Assembly (NCBI GenBank): GCA_017469935.1
Contig: JAFUFL010000007.1
Span: 1 to 56,159 of the forward strand
Reading direction: 5' to 3'
Source: Lachnospiraceae bacterium
Lineage (GTDB): Bacteria; Bacillota; Clostridia; Lachnospirales; Lachnospiraceae
DNA: 56,159 nucleotides
Below the pieces are notes generated by a model. That model made no database searches, was not told where the DNA came from, and saw only the letters and a list, made by a program, of their open reading frames with translations. The position numbers and the translations under genes were made by a program. Positions 33,329-42,067 of the stretch are shown one piece after another. Each line of letters opens with the position of its first letter. Positions within the stretch are counted from its first letter, which is position 1.

Positions 33329-34951
33329 TTATTGTGGATTCTTCCTGCCACTGTCCCGCTGGAGCTGCAGGATGTCTTCTTTGCGGTATTTGCGCATGTA
33401 GGCGAGAACGTACCCGCTGAAGAGCATCCGCGCGCGGAAATCGGGGTCCTCCAGATCCCTGTCGATGATCTCCTCGATCTTTTTGATCTTGTACAGAAGG
33501 GTGTTTCTGTGCATGTACAGCGCCTCCGCCGCCTTGGTGGTATTTCGCTCGTGCATCAGGAAAGTGAGCAGAATATCAGCCATATTCGTGGAGTGCTTCT
33601 GGTCGTACATAACGAGGGCGATCATCTCGTTGTTGCACAGGTGGGCCAGATTGCGGCTGCTGAGATATTTGATCTCGGATTCGGCGGCCAGCTCGATGAT
33701 CTGGTACATGGCATAATCTTCATAATAATAGATGCGCCTGGAGGGATCGATGTGGCGGCCGAGCCGGAGCGCCCCGTGGACCTGGTGGTACATGGGAGGC
33801 AGGGACATCATGAACTCGGAGGCGTTGCCCATGCAGGAATAACCGTTGTACTGTTCAAGAAGAGACATCAGGTGCTTTTCATTGAAGTGAACGCGGCTCT
33901 TGCGCTGTCTCTTCTGAATGATGAGGAGGATGTCTCCGTCATAGGTAGTGATATTGCTGTAGGGGAAGATATACTGCAGCTGCGAGATTACATAATTCCA
34001 CGGAATCGTGCTGCGATTCCCGCTCTGGTCGAAGGTGACGAGCATCAGGTGAAAATAGCGATGGGCGATGAGCCGGACCTGTTTCATGCGGTGATCCAGC
34101 TCTTTCTGGTCTACGATCCTTCCTTCTATGATATCGGAGACGAGGCTGCCCAGTTCCGCGTTGCTGGCGTAGTCCACGCTCTGTTTGTTGAAGAGATACC
34201 TCGCGATCGCGGCGCCCAGGATCTCCATGTAATCAGTGTAAGCGGGGGCAGTATCCGGCCCGTCAAGGATCAGGCACAGCCTGGCCGCGACCCGCTCTCT
34301 GTAACGGATCAGGCGGATGATCGTGTAATTTCCGCTGGCTTTTGACACGTATTCGGACGTCTCCGGCGTTGAGAAAACCGGAGTCTCTCCATGGATCCGC
34401 TCGATGGTCTCGAAAGTGTGATAGCCCAGTTCCCGGACCTCGTCGATGGTGGGATCGGACACGCCTTCTCTGTACACCACGGCCTGCAGCTTGTAGCCGG
34501 CGTTGGTGAGAATCAGCGTCCCCGGAAGAAAGGAAGAGAGATCGAGGAGTTTTTGCATTCCCTCATTTCTGTAGAGCGCGTTTTCCAGGTCATCGTGCCA
34601 GCGGATGAAGGCGCTGACTTTCTCCGCCAGATTATTGAACATGACCGGCAGGCTCTCCCGGGTATAGAGGACGGTGCAGCCGTCGGGCAGACCGGCGGGG
34701 GCGGCGCTATTTTCACAGCTGCAGCAGAGGTAGCAGAAGGGGCCTTTATCGCGAGGCGCAGCGCTGACCGACTCCGCAAAAGACTGCAAGTCGTTTTCGT
34801 ATCCGGTATAGAGAATAAAAGGGAGCGGCTCGATCCCCGGCTGATAGAGGCGCATGTCGCCGTTGCAGGAGAATGCGGGGACGCCGACCTGCGAGTCTGC
34901 GAGATCCTGTCCCATCCAGTGGAGCAGAATGGGGAAGGTTATTGTTGCCAT
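33329..34951 (-). CDS. PucR-family transcriptional regulator
   Basis: The 540-residue protein has an N-terminal region like the purine-catabolism regulator domain (residues 1-150), a GGDEF-like/central domain (about 270-400), and the C-terminal PucR helix-turn-helix ending HERNTTKAAEALYMHRNTLLYKIKKIEE (in part NTTKAAEALYMHRNTLLYKI). GGAGGT precedes the ATG. It is divergent from the CitMHS transporter gene and probably controls it and the following CoA-metabolism genes. Its stop abuts repeat array C. Confidence 0.9.
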   Translation of the reverse strand: MATITFPILLHWMGQDLADSQVGVPAFSCNGDMRLYQPGIEPLPFILYTGYENDLQSFAESVSAAPRDKGPFCYLCCSCENSAAPAGLPDGCTVLYTRESLPVMFNNLAEKVSAFIRWHDDLENALYRNEGMQKLLDLSSFLPGTLILTNAGYKLQAVVYREGVSDPTIDEVRELGYHTFETIERIHGETPVFSTPETSEYVSKASGNYTIIRLIRYRERVAARLCLILDGPDTAPAYTDYMEILGAAIARYLFNKQSVDYASNAELGSLVSDIIEGRIVDQKELDHRMKQVRLIAHRYFHLMLVTFDQSGNRSTIPWNYVISQLQYIFPYSNITTYDGDILLIIQKRQRKSRVHFNEKHLMSLLEQYNGYSCMGNASEFMMSLPPMYHQVHGALRLGRHIDPSRRIYYYEDYAMYQIIELAAESEIKYLSSRNLAHLCNNEMIALVMYDQKHSTNMADILLTFLMHERNTTKAAEALYMHRNTLLYKIKKIEEIIDRDLEDPDFRARMLFSGYVLAYMRKYRKEDILQLQRDSGRKNPQ

Positions 34952-35274
34952 AGTGAGACCTCCGAGAGAAGCGGCTCGAGGATGAGCCGGCAGGTGACAT
35001 ACTATTTCACTCTTATATTATATTATCCCGGATTTGTATACATCATACAATTTGAAGTGAAATCGGATTTAAAAATGTGCACCGTGCACATTTTGGGGCG
35101 GATGGATTTGGAATTTTACAAAGATTTAATCAGAGCAGTTAGTTGTTAAGATAGTTACAGATTCCGGAACATCAAGTGTCAACTTAAGCACCGCGCCGGC
35201 TCTGTCCTGAGGGCGGCCGCGGTAATCAGTATCAACCGGCGAAAAGCCGGGAAAAGAAAGAGAGGGAAAACACT
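34952..35274. promoter_or_regulatory. Divergent pucR / citMHS control region with 23-bp palindrome
   Basis: The 323-bp gap has no gene. A perfect inverted repeat AAAATGTGCAC, one central base, GTGCACATTTT lies at 35072-35094. TTGTAT/ATACAA flank 5 bp at 35035-35051. These are good operator candidates for PucR. A small CCGGC/GCCGG hairpin at 35236-35250 lies just before the transporter's ribosome site. Confidence 0.6.
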
Positions 35275-36639
35275 ATGTTGGCAACAATGGGCTTTATTCT
35301 CGTCATTGCAATGGTAGTCCTGATCATCCGAGGCAAAGTAGCACTTCCTCCGATCCTGATCATCCTGCCTACGATCGCAACCTTTATTCTCGGCTTTATG
35401 GGATATCTGGTTCCTCCGGGAAAGGAAGAGCCTGCCGCCATGGGCGTGAAGATGATCATCAAGACCCTTCAGGGTTATGTCTCCACAGGCGCCAACCAGG
35501 TCCTGAATACCGTCGCGCTGTTCACATTCGCGATCGTGTTCTTCAATATCCTCAGTGATGCCGGCATGTTCGACGCCATCGTGGCAAGAGCATTCAAATA
35601 TATCGGCAACAGCATCGGTGTTATACTGTTTATGACATGCCTTCTGGCGACGATCTCTCACCTCGACGGATCCGGCGCGACAACATGGCTGATCACAGTT
35701 CCCACAATGCTTCCTCTGTTCAAGAAGATGAAGCTGCCGCCGACCCTCCTGGTCCTCTATGTAGGTCTTGTATCCGGTGTCGTCAACATGCTTCCCTGGA
35801 CATCCGCGCTGGCACGCGCCACGGCAGGCGTAGAAGGCGTTGAGCCCCATGACGTCTGGGTAAAACTGGTTGTCGCGCAGGTCGTCGGCCTGATCATTCT
35901 CTATGTCTCCTGCTTCATCGTCGGCCCTATGCTTCAGAAGAAGGGCTACGGCATGTCTGATGAGGAATTCGCACAGATGAAAGACGGCCTTCTTCATCCC
36001 GAAGAGCCCGTTCTGAAGGTCAGCAAGACTGTTCTCTACATCGATATGGCTTTGACAGTTATCATCGTAGTCGCCCTCCTTCTTGGCTGGGTCAACACGA
36101 ACCTCGCATTCATGTGGGGTATTGCCGCGGCACTGCTGCTCAACTGCCACGGACCTAAGGAGATGACGGCGCAGATCAAGAAGCACGGCGCGAACGCCCT
36201 GAACATGATCATGATCCTGTTCTCCATCGGCATGCTGGTCGGAACCATGAAAGACTCCGGCATGATGCAGGCCATGACCAACACACTGGTATCGCTTGTA
36301 CCTGAGGCACTCAGCACACACCTGATGTTCATTATCGCCTGCATCTCCGCTCCGCTCTCGATGGTCGTCGGATCTGACTCTCTGTACATGATCATGACTC
36401 CTATCTTCGCAAGCATGAGCGTGGCCTTCGGCGGAACAGCGATCTCCGCTGTATGCGCGAGCGTAATCGGTGCCTGCCTGGCAGCAAACCTCTGCCTGGT
36501 CGCACCTACACCTTACCTGGCACTCGGCCTTGCAGGCGTCGAGATGAAAGACAACCTCAAGTTCTGCTTCCTTCCCACATGGGGACTGAGCATCATTCTG
36601 GCGATCGTGGCGGCCCTTGCCGGCGCGTTCCCGTTCTGA
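35275..36639 (+). CDS. CitMHS-type organic acid:cation symporter
   Basis: The 454-residue protein has about 11-12 hydrophobic segments and the CitMHS pattern: start MLATMGFILVIAMVVLIIRG, then ATISHLDGSGATTWLITVPTMLPLFKKM in parts (SHLDGSGATTWLITVP) and SDSLYMIMTPIFAS near the end. Family members import citrate or similar acids complexed with a divalent metal, driven by protons. It is divergent from pucR and followed, after a small hairpin, by the dehydratase-like genes, so it probably imports their substrate. Confidence 0.88.
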   Translation: MLATMGFILVIAMVVLIIRGKVALPPILIILPTIATFILGFMGYLVPPGKEEPAAMGVKMIIKTLQGYVSTGANQVLNTVALFTFAIVFFNILSDAGMFDAIVARAFKYIGNSIGVILFMTCLLATISHLDGSGATTWLITVPTMLPLFKKMKLPPTLLVLYVGLVSGVVNMLPWTSALARATAGVEGVEPHDVWVKLVVAQVVGLIILYVSCFIVGPMLQKKGYGMSDEEFAQMKDGLLHPEEPVLKVSKTVLYIDMALTVIIVVALLLGWVNTNLAFMWGIAAALLLNCHGPKEMTAQIKKHGANALNMIMILFSIGMLVGTMKDSGMMQAMTNTLVSLVPEALSTHLMFIIACISAPLSMVVGSDSLYMIMTPIFASMSVAFGGTAISAVCASVIGACLAANLCLVAPTPYLALGLAGVEMKDNLKFCFLPTWGLSIILAIVAALAGAFPF

Positions 36640-36683
36640 GGTCCTGTCTGATTGAAATCAAAACAGTGATGCAACATACGCGA

Positions 36684-36704
36684 ACGGCCCGCTCAGCGGG
36701 CCGT
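36684..36704 (+). other. Intergenic hairpin between transporter and dehydratase-like genes
   Basis: ACGGCCCGC pairs perfectly with GCGGGCCGT over a TCA loop. Without a T run it is more likely an mRNA-stabilising or processing stem than a terminator. Confidence 0.55.
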
Positions 36705-36730
36705 GACACAAGAAAGGAAATAACAGAGCT

Positions 36731-37900
36731 ATGAGTATTCGTTCCTGCGCTATGGAGAGCAAAGCTTTCCTGGCACTCAAGGATGCCTACGACCACCGCG
36801 AGAAAGGGGCGGCAGCTGCCCGCGCCGCAGGCGTCAAGGTAGTGGGCGAACTGGGATTTGATGTACCGGAGGAACTCGTCCTGGCAGCAGGCATGTTCCC
36901 GGTAAGAATATACGCGGACCCCGGGAAATCCCTGGAAGAGACAGACAAGTATCTGGAATATTCCTTTGAACCGGTCGTTCGCGCGCAATTTGAGAAGATC
37001 ATCGACGGAACCTACGGAAGCCAACTCGATTATCTGGCTATCTCCAATTCCACGGATGTGATCATCCGAATTTTCCTCTATCTGCGTGAGCTTAAGAGGG
37101 TAGAGCCCGAGAAGCCGGTGCCTCCGATCACCTTCATCGACTGGCTCTTCACCCGTCACCGCCTTCATCAGATGCGAGATGAGTTTGTGATCGATCTCTT
37201 CAAGAAGCAGCTCGAGGAGTGGGCCGGAAGAGAGATCACGGATGAGCAGATCCGGGAAGCCGGAGCGGTCCTCAACGAGAACCGCAGGGCGCTTCGCGAG
37301 ATGGCGCAGCTTCGTCACGGACAGGAGGTCCGGATCAGCGGCAGCGAAGCGATGGTGATCATCGGCGCAGGCTTCTTTATGGACAAAAAAGAGCACACCG
37401 CGCTTGTCGCGCAGGTGACCGAAGACGCTAAGTCCTGGCCAGTACTGGAAGGCCCCCGCGTCTTCTATACCGGAGCAAACCACGAGGACCTCGCGCTCTA
37501 TGAGAAGATTGAGGCGGCAGGTCTTGTGATCGTGGGCGAAGACACGGACTGGGGAGACAGATCCTACGACCGCGATTACAATCCCGGGCTCCCGGTCATC
37601 CGCGGCGTGGTAGACAGATATCTTTTCCGCGAGTTCTCCGCCAAGAAGGCTTTCGTGAGCCAGAGAGTGGAGGCGCTGGACAGAGAAGTGAACGCGGCCG
37701 GCGCAGAGGGCGTGATCTTCTACACGAACCAGTACGATGAAGTCGCGACCTGGGACATGCCAAAACAGAGAAAGAGCCTGGAGTCCCGCGGAATCAAACA
37801 TATCACTTTCGGACGCATGCAGTGGCCGGTCTCCCGAAATGAAGGACTCGATGAGAAACTCGCGGCATTTGCCCAGGAGATGAAAGGGGGTGCGCAGTAA
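36731..37900 (+). CDS. 2-hydroxyacyl-CoA dehydratase subunit D-like protein lacking cluster cysteines
   Basis: The 389-residue protein follows the HgdB/FldC pattern: FDVPEELVLAAGMFPVRIY near residue 43, ISNSTDVIIRIFLYL near 104, DWLFTRHR, and EGVIFYTNQYDEVATWDMP near 326. In the family each of three such regions normally supplies a Cys ligand to a [4Fe-4S] cluster. Here Cys6 is the only Cys; positions where I expect Cys hold Ser/Phe (LEYSFEP), Ser/Thr (SNSTD) and Asn/Gln/Tyr (TNQYD). It overlaps the next gene by one base (TAATG). The reaction is therefore uncertain. Confidence 0.82.
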   Translation: MSIRSCAMESKAFLALKDAYDHREKGAAAARAAGVKVVGELGFDVPEELVLAAGMFPVRIYADPGKSLEETDKYLEYSFEPVVRAQFEKIIDGTYGSQLDYLAISNSTDVIIRIFLYLRELKRVEPEKPVPPITFIDWLFTRHRLHQMRDEFVIDLFKKQLEEWAGREITDEQIREAGAVLNENRRALREMAQLRHGQEVRISGSEAMVIIGAGFFMDKKEHTALVAQVTEDAKSWPVLEGPRVFYTGANHEDLALYEKIEAAGLVIVGEDTDWGDRSYDRDYNPGLPVIRGVVDRYLFREFSAKKAFVSQRVEALDREVNAAGAEGVIFYTNQYDEVATWDMPKQRKSLESRGIKHITFGRMQWPVSRNEGLDEKLAAFAQEMKGGAQ

Positions 37901-39249
37901 TGGCTCAGGAACAGAAAGGAACCGCTTCCAAATCGGCGGTTGTCAAAAAGCTCAAAGCCACGAAAGCGGCCAGCGTCTACCAGAAACAGTGGTTTTTTGG
38001 CATGAAAGAGCGCGTGGAGAGAGAGGGCGGCGACTTCGCCGTGCTCAACGCGGACGTCCCCATGGAGATCTTCCGCGCGATGGATATCCCCTTCGTGGTC
38101 AATCAGTGGTGGGCAGCGATCTGCGGCGCCAAGAGAATGACGAGGAAATATTTTGGCCTGATGCAGGAAAACGGGTATCGCCCCGACCTCAACAGCTATG
38201 ACGCGCAGGCCCTTGCCGAGAGCTTCGACCCGGACGACAAGAAAATCGACGCCGACGGCAATCCCATGGGTCCCTGGGGCGGACTTCCGACTCCTACGAT
38301 CTCCATCACCCGTCTGACCGGGGATGTGCAGAGCAAGATCTTCGGGCTTCTCGCCGAGAACTACGGCGCGGATCTCTACGTCATTGAGAACACGGTCGCC
38401 CGCACGACGCCCCTGAACTGGTATGAACTGGCGGCGGACCGCTGGGAGGAGATGTACGACAAGGATCGTCTGGACCTGGCTGTCGAGGAGCTCAAGGAGC
38501 TGATCCGCTGGCTGGAGATGAAGACCGGCAAAATGATGGATATCAACAAGCTGGAATATGTAATGAACCTCATCAACGAGCAGGAGGGGTATTACAAGAA
38601 GACGAGAGACCTGATCGCCTCCTGTCATCCGGTTCCGGTAACGGTAGTGGATACGATTAATGCAGTCATGCAGGCGCAGTGGCAGCGCGGCACCGAGTGG
38701 GCCGTCGAGCACGCAAAGAGCCTGTATGAAGAGGTGAAGGCACTTGCGGACGCGGGCGTCGCGGCCGTGCCCAATGAAAAACTCCGCCTGATGTGGATCG
38801 GACGCGGAATGTGGCAGGATTTTGCCTTCTACCAGAGATTTGAAGAGAAATACGGCGCTGTCTTCATGTGGTCCATGTACCTGGCAATGGGCGCGGACGC
38901 CTATATCAGGAACAACGTGGAAGAGGACCCGCTCCGCGCGCTGGCGGCCCGCTTTATCGGCATGGAGGACTTCCTTCACATGCCGCCGTGGAACAGCAGC
39001 TGGTTCATCCAGCAGGCGCAGCAGAACGACATCGACGGCGTGGTCTATATGATCCCCGACAACGACATCCAGGCGGTCGAGGGCAGCTATTTTATCAAAA
39101 AAGCGCTCGAAGACGCCGGAATCCCCGTGCTCGCCTTCCACGGTGACCCGGTCAATCCCCGGAAGTGGAACGCAGAGACCATGACATCCCTTGTAGACGA
39201 ATTCATCGAGACCAGAGTCATCCCGGCTCACGAAAAGAAAGAGAGGTAA
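37900..39249 (+). CDS. 2-hydroxyacyl-CoA dehydratase alpha-like subunit lacking cluster cysteines
   Basis: The 449-residue partner resembles HgdA/FldB: PFVVNQWWAAICGAKRM near residue 65, GYRPDLNSYDAQ near 92, GLPTPTISITRLTG near 128, NWYELAADRWEE, and a late IDGVVYMIPDNDIQAVEGSYF with VLAFHGDPVNPRKW. The usual D-L-C-S-Y cluster ligand is Asn98 (DLNSY). Only two Cys exist (75 and 242), neither at a ligand position I recognise. No HgdC-type ATP-dependent activator gene is in the window. AAAGGGGGTG precedes the start. Confidence 0.82.
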   Translation: MAQEQKGTASKSAVVKKLKATKAASVYQKQWFFGMKERVEREGGDFAVLNADVPMEIFRAMDIPFVVNQWWAAICGAKRMTRKYFGLMQENGYRPDLNSYDAQALAESFDPDDKKIDADGNPMGPWGGLPTPTISITRLTGDVQSKIFGLLAENYGADLYVIENTVARTTPLNWYELAADRWEEMYDKDRLDLAVEELKELIRWLEMKTGKMMDINKLEYVMNLINEQEGYYKKTRDLIASCHPVPVTVVDTINAVMQAQWQRGTEWAVEHAKSLYEEVKALADAGVAAVPNEKLRLMWIGRGMWQDFAFYQRFEEKYGAVFMWSMYLAMGADAYIRNNVEEDPLRALAARFIGMEDFLHMPPWNSSWFIQQAQQNDIDGVVYMIPDNDIQAVEGSYFIKKALEDAGIPVLAFHGDPVNPRKWNAETMTSLVDEFIETRVIPAHEKKER

Positions 39250-39254
39250 GAGCA

Positions 39255-40481
39255 ATGTCGAATAAGCCGCTTTCAGGTTACAGAGTTCTTGATATGACAC
39301 AGTTCGAGGCAGGCACCGTTTGCACAGAGACGCTGGCCTGGCTCGGCGCGGAAGTTCTCAAGGTTGAGCGCCCCGTAAAGGGCGAGCTCGGCCGCTATTC
39401 CCAGGCAGAGCCCGGTGTCGATTCCTACGGTTTTCTTGTCATGAACATGAACAAAAAATCGATCACCTGCAACGCGAAGAACCCGGAAGGCTTTAAGCTT
39501 CTCGAGGAGCTCGTAAAGAAGTGCGACGTCATCGTCGAGAACATGGGTCCCGGATCCATGGACAAGCTCGGCCTCACCTATGAGCACTGCAAAGAGCTCA
39601 ATCCGAAGATCATCTACGCCTCCCTCAAGGGATTCGCGCAGAACGGCCCCTACAAGGACTATCCCGCTTTTGACCCGATCGCCACGCACACCGGCGTCAT
39701 GGTCTCCGCGACCGGTCTGCCGGAGCGCCCCATCAAGTGCGGCATCTCCGTGGCGGACTCCGGTACCGGCATCATGCTGGCTACCTCCATCATCACGGCG
39801 CTTCTGCACAGAGAGCGCTACGGCGTGGGGCAGAGAGTGGACTGCGCGATGCAGGACTTCATGATCGGCCTCTCCCGCAGCCAGTGGGAGCCCTATTACG
39901 CCAACGGCTGTGTTCCGAACCGCCGCGTCGCGAACGGAATGCCGCTTGAGGATGTGGCTCCTTCGGATACCTATCCCTGCAAGCCCTTCGGCACGAATGA
40001 TTATGTCCACATTTACTGCAGCCGTCACCCCGGCTCCAAGCAGTGGGACAACCTCTGCGACGTGATCGGAAGACCCGATCTCAAGCAGGACGTCTGCCCC
40101 GAGATGGCCACCCCTCGCAGCCGTTTCGCAAACAGAGAGATCTGCGACAACGCTATCAAGGACTGGCTCAAGAATTATGACAAGTTCACGGCCATGGATA
40201 TCCTCTGCAAGGCGGACATCCCTGCGGGCGCGCTCCTTTCCGTTGACGACATCACCAATGACCCTCAGTACTACGCACAGGACCGCAAGATGATGGTCGA
40301 GATCGAGCATCCTCAGCGCGGCAAGGTCAGGCTTCCCGGTTTTGCACCCAGATTCTCCGAAGTGGAGATCGACTACAAGTGCTCCCCTGAGCTTGGCGGA
40401 TCCAATGAAGAAATTTACGGAGGACTTCTGGGCCTGTCAGCGGAGCAGCTTGCAGAGCTGAAGGAGCACAAAGCAATCTGA
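39255..40481 (+). CDS. Class III (CaiB/BaiF-type) CoA-transferase
   Basis: The 408-residue protein starts LSGYRVLDMTQFEAGTVCTE with GAEVLKVERP, keeps ENMGPGSMDKLGL, GFAQNGPYKDYPAFD and the likely catalytic Asp in ISVADSGTGIMLA. Such enzymes move CoA between carboxylic acids without full release. It lies 5 bp after the dehydratase-like pair, as CoA-transferases do beside true 2-hydroxyacyl-CoA dehydratases (for example FldA with FldBC). It likely makes the CoA ester used by the pair. Confidence 0.92.
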   Translation: MSNKPLSGYRVLDMTQFEAGTVCTETLAWLGAEVLKVERPVKGELGRYSQAEPGVDSYGFLVMNMNKKSITCNAKNPEGFKLLEELVKKCDVIVENMGPGSMDKLGLTYEHCKELNPKIIYASLKGFAQNGPYKDYPAFDPIATHTGVMVSATGLPERPIKCGISVADSGTGIMLATSIITALLHRERYGVGQRVDCAMQDFMIGLSRSQWEPYYANGCVPNRRVANGMPLEDVAPSDTYPCKPFGTNDYVHIYCSRHPGSKQWDNLCDVIGRPDLKQDVCPEMATPRSRFANREICDNAIKDWLKNYDKFTAMDILCKADIPAGALLSVDDITNDPQYYAQDRKMMVEIEHPQRGKVRLPGFAPRFSEVEIDYKCSPELGGSNEEIYGGLLGLSAEQLAELKEHKAI

Positions 40482-40542
40482 TTCCCCAATCATTTTTTCC
40501 CTCTTAAGCAAATCATCAATCATGATGTTTGCTCTTTCCGGA

Positions 40543-40577
40543 AATAAGGAAGTTCGCAAGAACTTCCTTATTTTGTA
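40543..40577 (+). terminator. Terminator after the class III CoA-transferase gene
   Basis: AATAAGGAAGTTC pairs perfectly with GAACTTCCTTATT around a GCAA loop, followed by TTTTG. The MATE gene downstream therefore probably has its own promoter. Confidence 0.88.
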
Positions 40578-40682
40578 GTAATAATTCGGCACTCCAGAAA
40601 AAGGCGCGGAGCGCCTCCGGACGCCCACAGGGCTGAATAATTACAATTTGTAACTATCAAAGATTCACATGCGGAGAACAGG

Positions 40683-42053
40683 ATGGAGAAGAAGGTCGGA
40701 AGAGTCCGAGTCGTTACAGACAGGGAGTTTTATGGGGGTGTACTACGGATCATGGTCCCGGTCGCCCTGCAGGCTGCGATCAATATGGGCGTCAATATGC
40801 TGGATACGATGATGCTGGGGAGCTTTGGGGAGATCCAGCTCTCCGCGTCGAGTCTGGCCAACCAGTTTTACAATATTTTCTACATAGCCAATCTCGGGAT
40901 CATCGGCGGATCCAGCGTTCTGGCCTCCCAGTTCTGGGGAGCGGGCGAAAAAGAGAGCGCCAGGACGACTTTCAACATGGCGCTTCGGCTCTCTGCCGCA
41001 GTCTCCGCAGTCTTCATCGCGATTACCTGGCTGTTCCCCGGCGGGATCATGCGGCTGTACACCTCGGAGCCGGATGTCATCGCGCAGGGAATCCGCTATC
41101 TGAGGATTACGACGTTCGTCTACCTGATCCATGGGACCGGCCTCGTCGCGGCGCAGCTCATGCGCTCGGTGGGCGTAGTGCAGCTGGGACTGGTTGTCTC
41201 CATCATCTCCTTTGTGGTCAACATCGGAGCCAACTATGCGTTTATTTTCGGAAAATTCGGCGCGCCCCGCATGGAGATCGCCGGAGCGGCGCTCGGCACG
41301 CTGATCGCCCGAGGCGCGGAATTTCTGGTCACCTTTATCTATATTTTCCTGATCGATAAAAAGCTGCAGCTGCGACCGGTCCATCTTTTGAAATCGCCCT
41401 CCGGGCAGTTTTACAAAAATTTCTTCCGGCTGGGGGCACCGGTCCTTCTGAGTGATTTTCTGCTGGGCTTTGGCGGAAATATGATCTCGGTTGTGCTCGG
41501 GCACATGGGCTCCGCTGTCGTGGCGGCAAACGCCGTCTGTCAGGTCGTGGACCGGCTGGCCACGGTCGTGACGCAGGGAATTGCAAATGCGGCGGCGGTC
41601 ATCACAGGGCAGACGGTCGGCGCCAGAGAATATGACAAAGCCATGGTGCAGGGCGAGACTTTCTACCTGCTGAGCTTTATTGTCGGGTGTATTGCCGCGC
41701 TGTGCGTGCTGTTTTTTGGCCCGCTCACCTTTGAGGTCTATAAACTGGAGCCGGAGACAGTTGTGCTCGCCAGGCAGATCATGGGCTCTTACGCGGTCAT
41801 AGCGCTGTTCGGCGCCGTGCAGAGCGTGATGACAAAAGGCGTGCTCCGCGGCGGCGGAGATACAAGATTTCTTATGAAGGCGGACATATTGTTCCTGTGG
41901 ATCGTCTCGATTCCGCTCGGAGTCCTGGTCGGACTGGTACTGCACGGACCGGCCTGGCTGACGGTCATCTGCCTTCGAATTGACTATATGATCAAATCCT
42001 TCTGGTGCGTGGGGAGACTCCTCAGCGGGAAGTGGATTCACAGATTTGAGTGA
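40683..42053 (+). CDS. MATE-family efflux transporter
   Basis: The 456-residue protein has about 12 membrane segments and MATE features: LRIMVPVALQAAINMGVNMLDTMMLGSFG in pieces, LANQFYNIFYI, a gap, then VAANAVCQVVDRLATVVTQGIANAAAVITGQ in the second half. Members export drugs or metabolites in exchange for protons or sodium. It stands between two CoA-transferase genes, so it may export an end product. GGAGAACAGG precedes the ATG. Confidence 0.92.
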   Translation: MEKKVGRVRVVTDREFYGGVLRIMVPVALQAAINMGVNMLDTMMLGSFGEIQLSASSLANQFYNIFYIANLGIIGGSSVLASQFWGAGEKESARTTFNMALRLSAAVSAVFIAITWLFPGGIMRLYTSEPDVIAQGIRYLRITTFVYLIHGTGLVAAQLMRSVGVVQLGLVVSIISFVVNIGANYAFIFGKFGAPRMEIAGAALGTLIARGAEFLVTFIYIFLIDKKLQLRPVHLLKSPSGQFYKNFFRLGAPVLLSDFLLGFGGNMISVVLGHMGSAVVAANAVCQVVDRLATVVTQGIANAAAVITGQTVGAREYDKAMVQGETFYLLSFIVGCIAALCVLFFGPLTFEVYKLEPETVVLARQIMGSYAVIALFGAVQSVMTKGVLRGGGDTRFLMKADILFLWIVSIPLGVLVGLVLHGPAWLTVICLRIDYMIKSFWCVGRLLSGKWIHRFE

Positions 42054-42067
42054 GGAAAGGAGTAACA

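Noticed and set aside
33191-34345. 384-codon open frame on the plus strand
   Set aside because: It lies opposite pucR, starts inside the repeat array, and has no ribosome site or recognisable domain; it is a shadow of the GC-rich coding strand.
34391-35149. 252-codon plus-strand frame across the pucR start and the control region
   Set aside because: It overlaps pucR in antisense and runs through the palindromic promoter region; no start signal or family.
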